Assembly (NCBI RefSeq): GCF_023856365.1
Contig: NC_064540.1
Span: 12,115,191 to 12,179,190 of the forward strand
Reading direction: 5' to 3'
Source of the DNA: Brienomyrus brachyistius
Lineage: Eukaryota; Chordata; Actinopteri; Osteoglossiformes; Mormyridae
Length of the DNA stretch: 64,000 nt
Both the position numbers and the translations under genes were made by a program. Of this stretch, positions 1-12,879 are shown one piece after another. The notes beneath the pieces were generated by a model. That model was given only the letters and a program-made list of their open reading frames with translations. It had not been told where the DNA came from and searched no databases. Position 1 is the first letter of the stretch; every line of letters starts with the position of its first letter.

Positions 1-387
1 ACGGCGGTCGAGCTACAGAGAGGCCTCTGATGATGGCACCAATAGCAGCTCTAGTTTCTGATCAGGTTTTAACACCACGGGGTCCACATGACACAGTCAC
101 GCTCTGTGTGGCCTGTAAAAAAAAAAAAAAAACACAATTTAACTTCATGGTTTTATTTCTCTTAAAGCACTACTTCACTCTGTGATTTTACATTTTATTT
201 CTGTATGTTTAAAACCAAAGCACTTATCAGTAATACAGTTAAGACGGAAAAAATGAATGTGTTGTGTTACATGTTGATCTAAGAGGTGCATCTAAATTTT
301 AGCACCAGTGCTACTAGTGGAAAAGGTTAGTCTGGAGTGTGGATTAGACGTCTTTGTCACAGTCAGGACTCTCTACTCATTACTATG
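1..387. other. Non-coding stretch, no gene recognised
   Basis: No coding exon, RNA gene or known repeat was recognised. A run of A residues lies near 120-132. Short open frames here show no family resemblance. Confidence 0.5.
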
Positions 388-560
388 ATTATAACTCTAA
401 TCCCAGTCATGGACGACCTTCACCCCTACCCAGCCCCAACCTTAACCATAAGTAACCAAACTAAATACAAGACTTAGTCTCATGAGGACAGAAGAAATGT
501 CAAAATAACATTTTATCAAATGTTTCCACAATGTAATATATGCAAGTCCCGCCCCCCCAA
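388..560 (+). repeat. MITE-like repeat (TTTGTGGGGAC family), copy 1, decayed
   Basis: This stretch shares the family core, the run about CCCTACCCAGCCC-AACC-TTAACCATAAGTAACCAAAC, and ends with the family terminus CACAATGTAATATA. The start is eroded and lacks the TGTGGGGAC terminus. Sister copies lie at 2838-3066, 10859-11056, 46190-46440 and 52326-52447. I infer a non-autonomous DNA transposon from the complementary ends of the most complete copy. Confidence 0.7.
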
Positions 561-2837
561 ACCCAAAGGTATCAGCGAACTGCACGAGCAGTGAGAACAT
601 TTCGGTTTCAGTGCATGACAAGCTCCTCCCACAAAGCCTACTGCTTCCTGAAGCACTCGGCTTACCGTGCGTTTCGGAAAATGAACACAGAAGCCGGCGA
701 CTTCCTGCGCTAATTATTTTTATCATTGTATCCATTAGCATGACACAAATGGCACAGCAGCATGACTCAACTGGATGGAAAATCCAAAGCAGCTGTTACT
801 CCTGCACATGCCGGCGCCCCATCCCCCGAGGGACCCCCTGTCCGCCATTGTCCATGCCCCGCCCCCATCCCCTGACCAGTGCGCCCCCTCACCATTCCTG
901 CTGCACCACTTTCAGAAATAAAAGTGCCGGCCAGTTTTTATAAGCCGCCTCCTTGAACTCAGAGTGCAGAACAAGCATTAAAAAAAGGCTTGAAAGGCCT
1001 CAGACTGATGCATGTCAACGTACCGGTCACCTTTCTGCCTTGACTTGGGCTCCCGATGGATGGCTGGCCCCCAAAACACGCTCTGCGCACAGCGGGCGGC
1101 TCCCTGCCGGCTAGCTCACAATCCCTTTTGCTGACGCCCGGGGGTTTGCCAGAATTTGGAGCCCGCAAGCTCACGTCCAAGGCTGAGAGACCAAGCAAGC
1201 GAGAGAGACAGAGCCGAAGTAACCGCAGTCTCCAGGTCCTCCAGCCAACATCACCCCTCCCCTGATCACTCCCCCAAGACCAAGAATGATGCCAGATCAA
1301 TCCCTTTGGGTCCTGCAACTGTCAAGCTACAAGCCAGAGGACAGGAGGTACAGCCAGGGGGCGTGGGCCAGCGCTAAATAAATAAATGAATAATAAATAA
1401 GGGAAAGGGTTATACGGGGAACAGAGAGTACACAGCCCACTGCTCTGAACACCAGTCAAATTGAATGGCAGGGAATCTAAAGGCAGCGGAGGGCGGACGG
1501 AGTGTGGGGCGATCCAAAGGCATAACGGGACAGAGCGCCTGAGGGTGACTCTCACATTACCGACACCAGACACCGGTGAATTCAGCCTGCTGTTTATTTA
1601 CAATGACACAGCCCCGGTCTCATATGCAGCTGGGAAACCCCACTGCCATGCTACTGAAGGGCATGTGCTTCCTATCAAAATGCGATGCTTTATTGAGAAA
1701 CTGCTTAGCAGACATTCTGAACCACAGAAAATCTCACAGCTGGCAATTCCGGAGCAGGAAATTTAACTAAAAGTACATATGACTGCCGTGCCCGAGGTAC
1801 GGCATTACCGTGGATCACTCAGTTGCATCGCCAGCTACTTATCCTCAGTGTTGCTTCACGTTCGTCTAGGGTTTCAGAAATGCTTTCTCATGAACCAATG
1901 GTGCAAAAGCAGAGTAATTAAACCAACCATCCTGAATATTTTTTGTACACCACTGGCCAAACATACCCTGTCATGTGACTTCTGGTACAGCTCTGCGGGC
2001 AACAGAGGGCACTGCATTAGCCCTGTCTGGGTATAATATATAATGGCATGCAAGCCCACAAACTGCATCTACTCATCTTCGCCGTTTTGTTGACATAGCC
2101 ACAAGCTCAATAACTTGAGCAGTTATTTGCAGACATATTAACAGTGGTCAAAATCACATTAAAGAAATTACAGGCCTGCAAGTAGGAGTAATGGAAATCT
2201 GCATTAGAGGTGTGTCTAAATTCAGATTACTGCAGATAATTTAACAACTGACGTAAAACAATGAGTCGACTGGTATGTTACCCATTCCACTATTCTGGAT
2301 TCAACTCCATCCTTGTCTGAGGAAAGTCTGCATGTTCTCCAAACATCTTTAAAAGGAAATCCCTATGTTAAACTCAACTTATACTGTTAAACTAGGATAT
2401 CATATTTATAGATAAGAAGTGAATTGCATGGGATTGTTGGTAGGCTGCACTACCATGACAGCTGTATTATTTTTTATTATTCAACAGCAAACCAATTTTA
2501 AGCCAGCAAGCCTACTGGAATTTAATTGTATAAAGTTTCTCAACTTGCATGGAAGCAATCCATTTCACCTGCGTGAAGTTGGCCCCCCACATGTTTCAGA
2601 TTTCAACCAGGTCTCAATCGTATGTGCCGCGTTTGTGCCGGAATCTATTTCGCAGAACTTCGTATTTGGGACAAAGGTCACTGCGATTCCAGTGTCTATC
2701 CCAGGAAGCACAAGGCAGGGCCCAAAGCAGACAGCCAGTGAACTGCAGAGCCAACAGTCAGTGAGCATGGGCTATGAACACTTTAAGGACAAAAGCATCT
2801 AGAGGAAAGTCACAGTCACGAAGGTGCAAATTTACAG
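561..2837. other. Non-coding stretch with an AT-rich tetranucleotide tract
   Basis: No gene was recognised. A degenerate TAAA/TGAA tract occurs at about 1374-1400. Around 2692-2728 a fragment resembles the reverse strand of the 3' part of the SINE-like family seen at 3246-3600, but it is too short to call. The open frames here have no recognisable domains. Confidence 0.45.
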
Positions 2838-3066
2838 TGCTAATCACAGTGAGACCCTAATCCCAACTATGACTACCTTAACCCCCACCCAGCCCTAACC
2901 TTAACCATAAGTAACCAAACAAAAACAAAACTTCTGGTATCTTCAGTTTTTTGACCGCAGATACAGATTTTTATAAAAAATGAGAAAATGGTCCCCACAG
3001 CGTCAGAAATAACTGGTTTTTATTACATTATATGGACATTTGGTCCCACAATGTAATATTTACACA
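2838..3066 (+). repeat. MITE-like repeat (TTTGTGGGGAC family), copy 2
   Basis: The core ACCCAGCCCTAACCTTAACC and the second half (GGTCCCCACAGCGTC, then GGTCCCACAATGTAATAT) are present in the order seen in the fullest copy at 46190-46440. The left end is eroded. Confidence 0.75.
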
Positions 3067-3245
3067 ACAACCCCCCCTTCACGCACACAAGCCACTCCAG
3101 ATTAGCATATTTGCGAGTTGCCTGTGAATAATTACATGGGAATATTTTTGATGAATAAATGAATAAACAAACAATCACAGAAACGATACGATGTGCAAGC
3201 CAAATATACATATGACACTGAAAAATCTTCATATAATACTTGTTG

Positions 3246-3600
3246 GGGGCGGCATGGTGGTGCAATGGTTAGCACTGTTGTCTCACACCTCTGAGACCCG
3301 GGTTCGAGTCTCCGCCTGGGTTACGTGTGTGGAGTTTGCATGTTCTCCCCATATCGTCGTGGGGTTTCCTCCGGGTACTCCGGTTTCCCCCCACAGTCCA
3401 AAAACATGCTGAGGCTAATTGGAGTTGCTAAATTGTCCATAAGTGTGCATGTGAGAGTGAATGGTGTGTGAGTGTGCCCTGCGATGGGCTGGCCCCCCAT
3501 CCTGGGTTGTTCCCTGCCTCATACCCATTGCTTCCGGGATAGGCTCCGGACCCCCCGCGACCCAGTAGGATAAGCGGTTTGGAAAATGGATGGATGGATA
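3246..3600 (+). repeat. tRNA-headed SINE-like repeat, near-complete copy A
   Basis: The element opens with GGGGGCGGCATGGTGG. An A-box-like TGGTTAGCACTG and a B-box-like GGTTCGAGTC follow, the layout of a tRNA-type internal pol III promoter. It continues through a long conserved body (CATGCTGAGGCTAATTGGAG near 3406) and ends in a GGATGGAT tail. It is very similar to copy B at 14238-14593, which carries a target-site duplication. The family is inferred to be a retroposed SINE. The tail is a short satellite rather than poly-A. Confidence 0.8.
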
Positions 3601-6362
3601 ATACAGTATGCAGTTACACTAACAAGTATCTTTAAAATTAAGAGTTATTTTCGTCAAACAAAAAAAAAAGAGAAGCGGTACACAGGGCAGCACACAGACA
3701 CACACGCTGCAGAGAGAACTAAAATGTTCAAAAGTGTGGTTACATGTCACTAGAGTCGATGCTAAGAATGGTAGTTCCCACAGGTGCAATAAGTCTTTTG
3801 AATGTAGAGGCGGAAACACAAGCAATCTGTCGAAACATCTAGCAAAAGTCTATCACATGCCTATGGAGTGATGCACAGTTTTCAACTGTCTAGCTCGTAG
3901 TTTGTCTGTTGTTGGCCCAGGTATGTTATGTTTGCTAGTGGCCTGGGGCCCACATGGATTTAACTAAACTGTACACACCCATTCTTCAGAATTGGGCCAA
4001 ATCACATTCCATCAAAAAACTTAAAATTATTATATATCAACATACCAATCTTATTTTTTTGGTGAAATTTTATATTTAAAAATATATTTATTAAATCAAT
4101 AAGATTTACTTAATTATTGGTCTGCTATCACTTTCTAACTTCTAAACTTGCCAGAAAACACTCGTGACCCCGACAAGAATTCCCAACTTCAAACAATAAA
4201 AAAAATGTGTTAAAAGTACGGCCACCACTAAGGACTATTTTTCTGTAGATTAATCCATCAAATATTTGATGGATTAAGCAACCAATCTAAATGATTAGGG
4301 TTGCTATATACACTGTGTACATGACATCTAGACTGAACCGCTACTGCAATAATACTTTTAATAATCATTTGAAATACATTTTGACCTCAAATGAAAAATT
4401 TCATTGTCTTTATAACATTTTTGGAAAACCCGAGGATAAATCAATTGTTATACAGGTTTCTGAGTTTGTCATTCATATGCTAAAACATCGCTTTCGATAT
4501 AAAAAAAAATGTTTCCTCAGACACCCTCTGCTGAGCTGCTGGTCACCACAAAATGTGACCAGGATACAAAGATATTAAATTATTAAACTGAAGCAATGGA
4601 AAACCTATGACCTTTGAATTACAACCCCGATTCGACCTTTTGACATTTGTGTTTTCGTGTGACTGGCCGCTGTCAAATAATGAACACTTTCTGAATTAGT
4701 CTAATAAATAATTAGTAAAGAAACCCTAATAAAAATACACTAAAAGCAATCTGATCCACCACTTACTGCTTTTACAGAGGGACTCAGGGAACAACATTTA
4801 CTTAAAGTAGCCTATTGTTGATTTAAGAGACAATATAAAGAGAATGTCCACTACAGAAAAACAATAACAAAAGATAAACATCCAGTTTGACAAGCAGTGT
4901 TGCAAAGTCAATGTGATAAAAATATCGGCAAACAGCTCATTTTAATACAGTCTCGGCATTTTAAAGGCCAGAAACGCTTTGATTTCTAAATAGCTTAAAA
5001 AAATAATATACATTGTTCTTTTATATTTAAAAAAAACACCTAGTAGTAAATATGGCTTATTTAACAAAAGGGGCCAAATAGCAATGCATTAGTCAATGCA
5101 TATAAAAAAGTTTAATTTATACAAATGATTCGTGTAGAACAGTCTATAGTTAATTGAAAAAACTCCTATCCATCAAGATGAACCATTTAACATTCTAACA
5201 AAACATATAATGAACTATTTATCCGTCTTGAGAATATTTTGATCTCAAAATGGTATAAAGGTATACAAGCATAAAACCAAATCGAGCACTAAAACTGAAC
5301 TTTCCAAACAGATGACACTGTATCGTATTCAGCAGGGAAAATAACATACAAAGAGCTTTATCGCTTATGTAAAAATGTCTTCCCCCCTCCACAAATATCA
5401 CAAATATCGGAGCAATGAGGGTGTCACTTATGCCGCCCCAGAACCCTGAAGTCTGATCAGTGCTCTTCAGCATCACTTTAGAAAATCGCTGTTAAAACGA
5501 TGAAATATCAGAATTTATAGTAGAATAGCAAATACTGCATAATATGCAGGCGATTATAGAGACAAGCTTTCTTTAAAGTAAATGAATGCCTAGGTAAGTG
5601 AATAGATCAGCGTAATCTATCATGAATAAAGCATACATATATACGAATAACTACACAGCTTTATAGCTTTTGTAGCATGTATACTGTATGAATAAAGACT
5701 GAATACAAGATTATAGTGCCTATGTAAATACATTAACCATACAGAGCCCGAAATAAGGTAAGCACAAAGAGACTCCGTAATTACCCTGCTGTCGAGGCTG
5801 AGCGAATACAAAGGAAACCATGACCTTCATTAACCAAAACCAAGTAACTATACTCCCCAAACCCCCATCTATGGTGAAATTAAAGAAAACTTCGCTTCGT
5901 CTCTATTAACTCTGGGTGTTTCTCCGCTCGGCCGGGCTGATAGTAGAAAAATAATAAAACAGTGAAACTGCATGGGGCACACTGAGGTGAATTTGGTTTC
6001 GCATAAAGGCAACTAAGTTAACTTTCAGATATGTTTAAATTTACAGGCTAGGAGGACTGATTCTCTAATGGCGTAAACGGTGCCGTCGTATGATTAGTTG
6101 AAGAAAATGTAAAGAAAGTTTTACGGGATTACAACAGCCATGCGCTTCTGATGGTGGGAATGTAGCGAAAAATAGAGCAGTTACAGGCATGTATTACAAT
6201 ACGATGTTAAAATGTCACTTATGATCAGAGTTGAAGTATATTCTAATACAGTTACCGCTTTTCTGGAGGCACGTTTACAGCAGCAGCCGCCGTCTTATTA
6301 TAAACTGATTATAATTAGCTGAAAATCGTGTCTAAACGTGATATTTTACGGCAATAATTGCA
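3601..6362. other. AT-rich non-coding stretch
   Basis: No gene, RNA or transposon was recognised in this AT-rich interval. Its open frames are short and low in complexity. It could be intron of a minus-strand gene if the donor-like site at 6369 is real. Confidence 0.45.
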
Positions 6363-6369
6363 TACTTAC

Positions 6370-6560
6370 CAAGTTAGGAAACGGTGCGATCAGAGCTGAA
6401 CAAGCAGCAAGCCTCCGTGGTGCATGTTCAAAAGGGAAATGATGTCGGGCTGTGTTGCCCGGCCCCCAGTGTGATCTTGAATATCTCCGAGTTTGTGTGG
6501 CACGTCTGCCTCCTCTTCATGTTCCCAGTACTAACACTTCGCTTTAGATAGATTTCTTCG
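6370..6560 (-). other. Possible 5' non-coding exon with splice donor, minus strand
   Basis: Read on the minus strand, the sequence changes at 6370/6369 to GTAAGTATG, a near-perfect splice donor. The block just upstream on that strand (up to about 6560) is richer in G+C than its surroundings. This fits a first non-coding exon of a gene running toward the window start. No coding exon was recognised between 1 and 6362, so the idea rests on one splice-site match. Chance occurrence is quite possible. Confidence 0.2.
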
Positions 6561-9009
6561 TTATGGTGCAAATGAACTTGCACCGGGGGGGATAAATAAA
6601 AAAACGAATTTGCCTTTCAAAGCTCTGAAAGCCAACATGTAGATCAACGCCGTTATCTATAGAATGCATGTATTTGAAAATAGCTTCCGCTAATCGTGGG
6701 TTTACATAAAACATTTGTGAACTTGCATAAAAACGAATAAAAAGATGTTACATTAAAAAACTTGTTTTAAGCCACGGATCGTTGATTGATGGATTGCTCA
6801 ATAAAACGTTAATAAAACTCGTTCATAGTAAGCATGAAACAGAAACATGTGATACGGGAACTTAGCTGCTCATACTTCGTTTAACTAAATATTTGTTTAA
6901 TGTGGTTTTTAAACAGCAGCTGGTGCTATTGCACCGCAACTGCCACCAAGTAGCATCTCGCTTAAATTAGTTTTCGTTCGGTACAACTCGTTGGTTTCCT
7001 CAAATTAATATTCACATTTACAGCGTGTCAGTCAATGACACGTGTCGTCTGACCGCAATGTAGCGAAAATGAACTTAAATGACATCGACGAAAGTTCTGA
7101 TTTGTTGCAATTTGTAGTGTATCCTAAATTGCACAGAATTTCAGTTGAAATTTACACATTAGCTGCTATTGAGAGCTGCCTCTATTTCTTCCACTATATG
7201 CTAATACAATTTCATGTCAGGAGCCTGGCTATGGACTACAAGCACACCAAATATGGATAACACCCTGAACTCCAGCACGTGCCTTATCAGGCTCCTGCCC
7301 TTCTGACAGCGATGACATACCCTGTCTGTTTCTGCACCAACTGAAACATCAGCGTCTATCTGTCGTTATTAGTGAATGATAACGTTATCACCTCAGTGCA
7401 GTCCTTACTGGGCCAAACAGGACGGAAATATGCTGGTGAAGCAAAGCATTGATCCAGAATTATTGCTGCATTGTCAAATGGATAACCCAGGCCAGTGGCC
7501 AGCAACTGCATTTTACATTTCATCTGTGTAGCCAACCTGGCAACCTCTAATGGCAAAAAAATCAAATTCAACATTTTAATTTATTGTGTAGGACAGCAAC
7601 ATGATTTGAGATTTAGTCGTATATTTTCGGTCCCAAATCTGGCAGTAGTTTCTACCATTAAAGAAGAGAGAATGTGGGAATGAGAAGTTCGATTTAGTAG
7701 TAACTGATAGCTTGGACGTCTATGCAGATTGTTTGAGTCGTGGGCTTACAGAGGGTGGGGTTCTGCTTCACAGTTTTTAGGGATGTCGACATGAATCTGC
7801 ATTGAAGAACAGGAATGTCCTATGGACATGAAACACAGCAAGCTGAACTCCACACAGGCCACCAACTGGCGCATAGATGATGCTTTGGGTGGAACGTGAT
7901 TATTTCATTTTTTATATATATATATTTAAAAATGATTTATATATAAACTGTGACAAAGGAAACATTTTGTCATAAAGTAACACAAACTCTGAATAAGTCC
8001 CAGGAGTGTGGTGGCTTGGCAGTATGCAGAGTTTTGCAATATCACTGAAATCACTCAGCAGAGGCTCAGCCAAGAACAACCAGACGTTGAGGCACGTCCA
8101 GCTGCACTTATCACAGTAGGTGCAAGAAAAAGCAATTATTCAGCAGGGAAGATGGAAAACTTGGGCCAAATGTGACACTTATTTAGTAAGATGACTACTC
8201 ACTTCTTTTAGTGCTTAATAATTTAAACTCCCTGAACTTGCAGGGTTAATTTAATAGCGCCTAAGTTTCCAAAGCAACGTAGCTATATAGCTATGTTAAA
8301 GTTTAAAACAATCCTATCCATTATCCATGGCAGAAAGTCGCACGAGATGTGAGGTTTTTAAAAAATACGTGGTATGTATCTTGGAGCCGTTAATCACTGG
8401 GAAGGGAAGAGTTTGCTCACGTTTAAAACACACAAAATATACTAATAAACACTAACCCAATAAGAAGTAACAAGAATTGTATTTGTTCTCCAAAAAGACG
8501 CTGGTATCTAGTTGGATGGCTAGATGAACACCACTTTGGTTCCCAAACCTCTCTTCAGGGGTACCCCAGCCATTCCACGTATTTCACCACCAGCACGATT
8601 AATTAGTTAATTTCTTGGGGTATAATTGATCAGCCATCGTTGTGGTTATGATCAAGTACAAATACATATGGTAACTACAGATATTCTGGTTTTCAAATGG
8701 CTGAGTTGATGCACTTTGACAGGCATAAAATCATAGTTTTACAGCCACGTAACCAAAATTTAAGCATTATTTTTTTTTTTGCCGGTCTAAGAGTTTTGCA
8801 CAGCACTGCATGTCTGAAAACGATTTATTCCCATGGCATGGGAGGGGTTTGAGGTTGCTCAGTCCAAGGAAAGCAGCATTCACGTGTCACCGTAGTGCTT
8901 TCTTTCCTCTTCGCCTTTACCTGTTCCTCCAGCAGACCGGAATAAAATCCACATGCTCACTGCTTACATTTCCAAGTAATGCAGTCGGTTTTAAAGTCCA
9001 CAGCGGTGG
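6561..9009. other. Non-coding stretch, no gene recognised
   Basis: Mostly AT-rich sequence. A short TA repeat lies at about 7914-7926. The open frames at 7042-7260, 7356-7574 and 8810-9091 show no recognisable protein family and no splice context that would promote them. Confidence 0.45.
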
Positions 9010-9560
9010 GGGCAGCACCCTGTGTGACCTCTCCCTGATTAACCAGCAGCCATTGCCGGTCATTTCACCTTTCCCTCTCTCTGCCATATAGTCCTTCAAC
9101 CCTTTGTGTGTTTTCCCTTCTCCTGGGACTGTCAGGGGCTCGGCGGGTTGAGCATGCAGCTCAGAGGATGCATCCCCCTGCTCGGGGGTTTGACGCTGGC
9201 TCTTCTGTTTCTTTGTATTTATGGATTTCTGTTTCCCAGTGTTTTGCTATGTTTCCATTTAAGTTCCCTCTTCTAGGTTTTGCCCTTCTTATGTTCTGTT
9301 CTGCTTTTATTTTGTAATTTGTTTTCTTGTTTATTTTCCTAGTGCAGTATTTCCTTAGTTTCAGGTCTTGTAAGTTCCTCAGTTCTGTGTTCATTAGCGT
9401 TATTTACTTCTCATGTTGTTTTTCCCGATTGCGTTCTGACCCCTTGTGGTCCCTTTATTTTATGGTTCCCAATGTGTTCTGTTTTTGTTTAATAAACCCC
9501 TTTTGTTTCGGAGCCGCTAAGTGGATCGTCCTGCCGGCACCAAGCATTTGCCACGACCCA
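9010..9560 (+). repeat. Unclassified T-rich dispersed-repeat-like block
   Basis: A strongly T-rich tract runs from about 9190 to 9510 with a TTAATAAACCCC motif near 9489, then changes to GC-rich sequence. The minus strand of 26215-26477 has a similar arrangement, including an AATAAA followed by a GC-rich end. I infer a dispersed repeat with its own polyadenylation signal, but the family is not recognised. Confidence 0.3.
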
Positions 9561-10781
9561 TGGTGACTGGGAAGTAGAAAATCGGAAGCCGGCTAGTGAT
9601 CCTAGCGATTTCTGTTTTGTTTAATAAACTTGAGGAAAAATTCACACTGACCACCTTGGAAGGAAAATATATTGTAGCGTCTGCCAGCTGTCCCAGAACA
9701 ACAGCTGCTACGTGTCTCACACCCTAGGTGTCACACAAGCAAGACAAATAAGTGGATTCAGGCAGCTGGCAGAGTTCAAATGAAAAAGGATCAATACAAA
9801 AAAAAAAGTCCCACCATTATTTGCCAAAGAACATACACTTACAAACCTCAATGACATCTGAAACATCTAAAAGACTTTAAATAAACAAGTACTAAAAGCA
9901 ATCTGTAAAATCAAACTATGAGGTTGCAATTTTTGTAAAATTGGTCAAGAACAAAATTTAAGGAAAGCAGACTAAGATAATGTAGATTTATATATTACCA
10001 GTCATTTAAAAATGCATCTTCTTAGGCAAAAAGACAACATGCTGTCAGCTGTACCATCTTTCGCCAGCTCTCCATTGTTTCCCAACATTTAAACCGAAGT
10101 ACAACATGCTTTTACACAGGATATAAAGATTAATGCGTTAAATAAAATGCAGTAAATTAACCCGGCTCTAAGAAGAAAGGAAAGACAGGAAAATAGCCAT
10201 ATGCAGATAAAGAACAAGCTGAATGATGACAGACAAATTTACCTTTATTCTGTGGGGATATAAATGAGTGATCGTCCTGATGCTTGGTTTGGAGTCCCTC
10301 TTGCTGTGATCCACTCCCTGGCCAGTTGTTCAGTGGAAAATATCTGCACAAGATGGTTTAGATTATGACACGAATGGGCATGTCTCGCAGTGTTTTCTCA
10401 GGAGTTGGAGTATGGCAAGATTATTTTTTTCTTTTTCTTTTCCGCGCTTTAGACTCAGAGTTGCTGAATGTGAAAAAAGTGTGTTGTATTTCAGACGATT
10501 GCTTTTATGTTTTTTAATTCTGGAATCGTTCTAGATCGTTACCATTGTGTTTTTCCAGGCAATTACGATCTTCATGACCCAGAGACTTGGGAAGGTGCTG
10601 TTTAGTTACAGTGCGGGTTGGGCAGAAGGTGGAGGCTGAGGCGTCCAGGCGCGTTGGTCCCAGAGCTTGGCAGGCCGTGGAGTTTCTGCTGCTCTGTGGA
10701 GGGCCTGGGCATTGAGTCAGCCAGGTCGGCAGAGCCAGCGCAGTGAATAGTATATGTGGGGGTTAAAAGACCCAAGAGATG

Positions 10782-10786
<5 letters not shown>
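9561..10786. other. Non-coding stretch, no gene recognised
   Basis: No coding exon or repeat family was recognised. A second TTTAATAAACTTGAGG lies near 9618, so the T-rich repeat to the left may extend or be duplicated here. Confidence 0.4.
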
Positions 10787-10843
<57 letters not shown>

Positions 10844-10858
10844 ACACACACACACACA
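10787..10858. repeat. (CA)n microsatellite
   Basis: About 36 CA dinucleotides with a single T interruption near 10839. It directly abuts the left end of a MITE-like copy at 10859, as CA tracts also do at 46150-46190. Confidence 0.98.
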
Positions 10859-11056
10859 GACCTGTACTCATATTTTTGTGGGGACCGTACATTCATTTCT
10901 ATGGGCGAAACCCTGATCTCAGCAATGACAGCTTTAACCCCCACCCAGCCCTAACCTTCACCATAAATAACCAAACAAAATACAAGAATTTTGGCATTTT
11001 TAGCTTTTTGATTGCATTCACAGATCTTTGTGGGGACCTTGGGACTTACGCGTTGC
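10859..11056 (+). repeat. MITE-like repeat (TTTGTGGGGAC family), copy 3, 3'-truncated
   Basis: It starts at the (CA)n tract with TTTTTGTGGGGACCGTACAT, then CATTTCTATGGG, CACCCAGCCCTAACCTTCACC and GATCTTTGTGGGGACC. It stops before the right terminus that is seen in copies 2 and 4. Confidence 0.8.
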
Positions 11057-11334
11057 CAGGACTGAAAAGGGCTCCCCAGTCTAAGAGTGAGGGTAGGTGA
11101 TGATGGCACGTCAGTCAATTATCACAATAACAATACTATCAATTTGCACTTTCTATCTATGCATGTTTTCTTATCACTTTTTATATATACCTATAATCTC
11201 TTGTATTTTCTGTTTTAATCTTGTTAATGATTATATTTTGTATTGCCTGTAATAAATAGTTCTTATAAGCAAACCTAGGTGTGCCTATTTGTTCTTTTGA
11301 GAGCCCTGTATCCCCCTCACATCATCTTAAAAGA

Positions 11335-11453
11335 CTGACCTATGAGATATCCACGATGCACTGCAAATTGACCTATGAGATATCCACGATGCACTGCAAA
11401 TTGACCTATGAGATATCCACGATGCACTGCAAATTGACCTATGATATATCCAC
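11335..11453 (+). repeat. 33-bp tandem repeat, about 3.6 copies
   Basis: Units start at 11335, 11368, 11401 and 11434. The first three are nearly identical (only the first base of unit 1 differs) and the fourth is partial and diverged. The unit contains GACCTATGAGATATCCACGA. Because 33 is a multiple of 3, both strands stay open across the array (one strand reads LTYEISTMHCK repeatedly), which makes spurious open frames. No gene is inferred. Confidence 0.95.
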
Positions 11454-12645
11454 AGACAATACCTCCTTTATTCTTTATATGTTGTTGCTGTATTCTGTTA
11501 TCTGCAAGTGTTTCTAGAATACCAACATAGAGCATTTTGAAATTTAGTGTTTCAGCTACATATATGTCCCAATATAGGGAAATGCAGACTGAATGAACGA
11601 GTGAAGAATTTGTAACCCAGCCAGAGTTGTTTTCTGCTCCGTACCTGGAGTAGCACGCTCTGTGAAGTCCCAGAGGCAGCCAGCTCCATTGTAATGACTG
11701 ACTGCTGTCTGGGTGCTGCTGGCTTGTTGGTGCTTCCTCGTGTGTCTGTGTGCCCTGATCTCCCAGAGCGGTTAGGATCTCCTGGCTTCTCCAGCACATT
11801 GTGAGAGATTTATGTTTCAGTCCATAGTTAAAATAAGTAGCTGATGACTTCCATTTCGGAAAAAAAACACTTGACATTATACATATGCGTGTGTCTGATG
11901 TTACTTCCCCTAATCAACATAATAGCGGATTACATCGATTAAAATTCTGTACATTGCATTCAGTGCCTTACAGAAATCAGCATTTCAGCTGCATTAAGGA
12001 TGCAGCTAGTAACATTCTCTGTTAATTGTGAGTGATTTTTGTGATTTTGCCGTGGCAGTAAATATGGATTGGTGATAGTGAAATATGACAAGTAAACATT
12101 TCGTTTTAGTCATATTAAATATTACTATTCTGCATCGTATGGTAACTTCGGTTGACATCTTTAAACAGCCCTAAATTATTTCACTTTAACAAATGTGTTT
12201 ACATGTCTCCGAACATTAACATTTCCTTTGACTGACATCTCCAAGAGTTAAACAGATGCCAAGAGATCCTCCATGTTTTAAGTGAATCCAGACTAATTCA
12301 CTTACTTTTTTTCTAGTCACCAACAGTAGAAATAAATATTTACTCTAACCTGAAACAATGAAATCCACTTGCAGAAGTAATGGGATCCAGAAGAAAGCAC
12401 CGTTAAGTTCAAATACAAACAAATAAAACACTTCTCTATGACTCCATGTCAGATGTTGTTTCCTTCCAAGGCTGATCTGGAACTATTTTATGGTTCCCAG
12501 AGGCCTGTAGTTTATCTTACATGTTCATGTGAAAACTGATAATGTAAATGTCTCATTGTGGTTGAATTATCAAACAAACAATCATCGTGCGATTCAGTGA
12601 TGTATTGCAGCCAGTTTTGGGTTACATTTTTGTTAAAATGGGGAC
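11454..12645. other. Non-coding stretch, no gene recognised
   Basis: No coding sequence or known repeat was recognised. The minus-strand open frame reaching 11877 is an extension of the open reading across the 33-bp repeat and is not supported as a gene. Confidence 0.45.
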
Positions 12646-12815
12646 GGTGTCTGGCTCAGCAAGTTAGGCTGCTGTGCCTGTGATTGGAAGGTTGCCAGTT
12701 TAAATCTCAGGGTTGCCAGTGTGATTTCAACATAGGGGTTTTGTGCAAGACTCTTAACCACTAGTTACTCTAGGGACTTTCTGAACTTGCTCTCTCAAAT
12801 AGGTACATCCCTTTT
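12646..12815 (+). repeat. Decayed tRNA-derived SINE
   Basis: A B-box-like stretch (GGTTGCCAGTTTAAATC) follows GGCTGCTGTGCCTGTGATTG. Next comes the common fish SINE body pattern of TGCAAGACTCTTAACCACTAG, then a degraded tail. It resembles the family of the minus-strand element at 55005-55200 rather than the GGCGGCATGG family. Confidence 0.5.
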
Positions 12816-12879
12816 TAATTAAAAATACAATGTAAGCGTAAAACCTGAAACTGTAATTATGTGCTATAAATCCAATAAT

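Noticed and set aside
3230..3612. Target duplication around SINE-like copy A
   Set aside because: Only a short shared AATAC lies near both ends and its spacing does not fit the element boundary. Copy B has the clear duplication.
10602..11100. Open frames of repeated Val-Cys or Thr-His as genes
   Set aside because: They only translate the (CA)n tract and its flanks.
11317..11877. 186-codon minus-strand frame
   Set aside because: About 45 of its codons are the 33-bp tandem repeat and the rest resembles nothing. No splice or promoter support.
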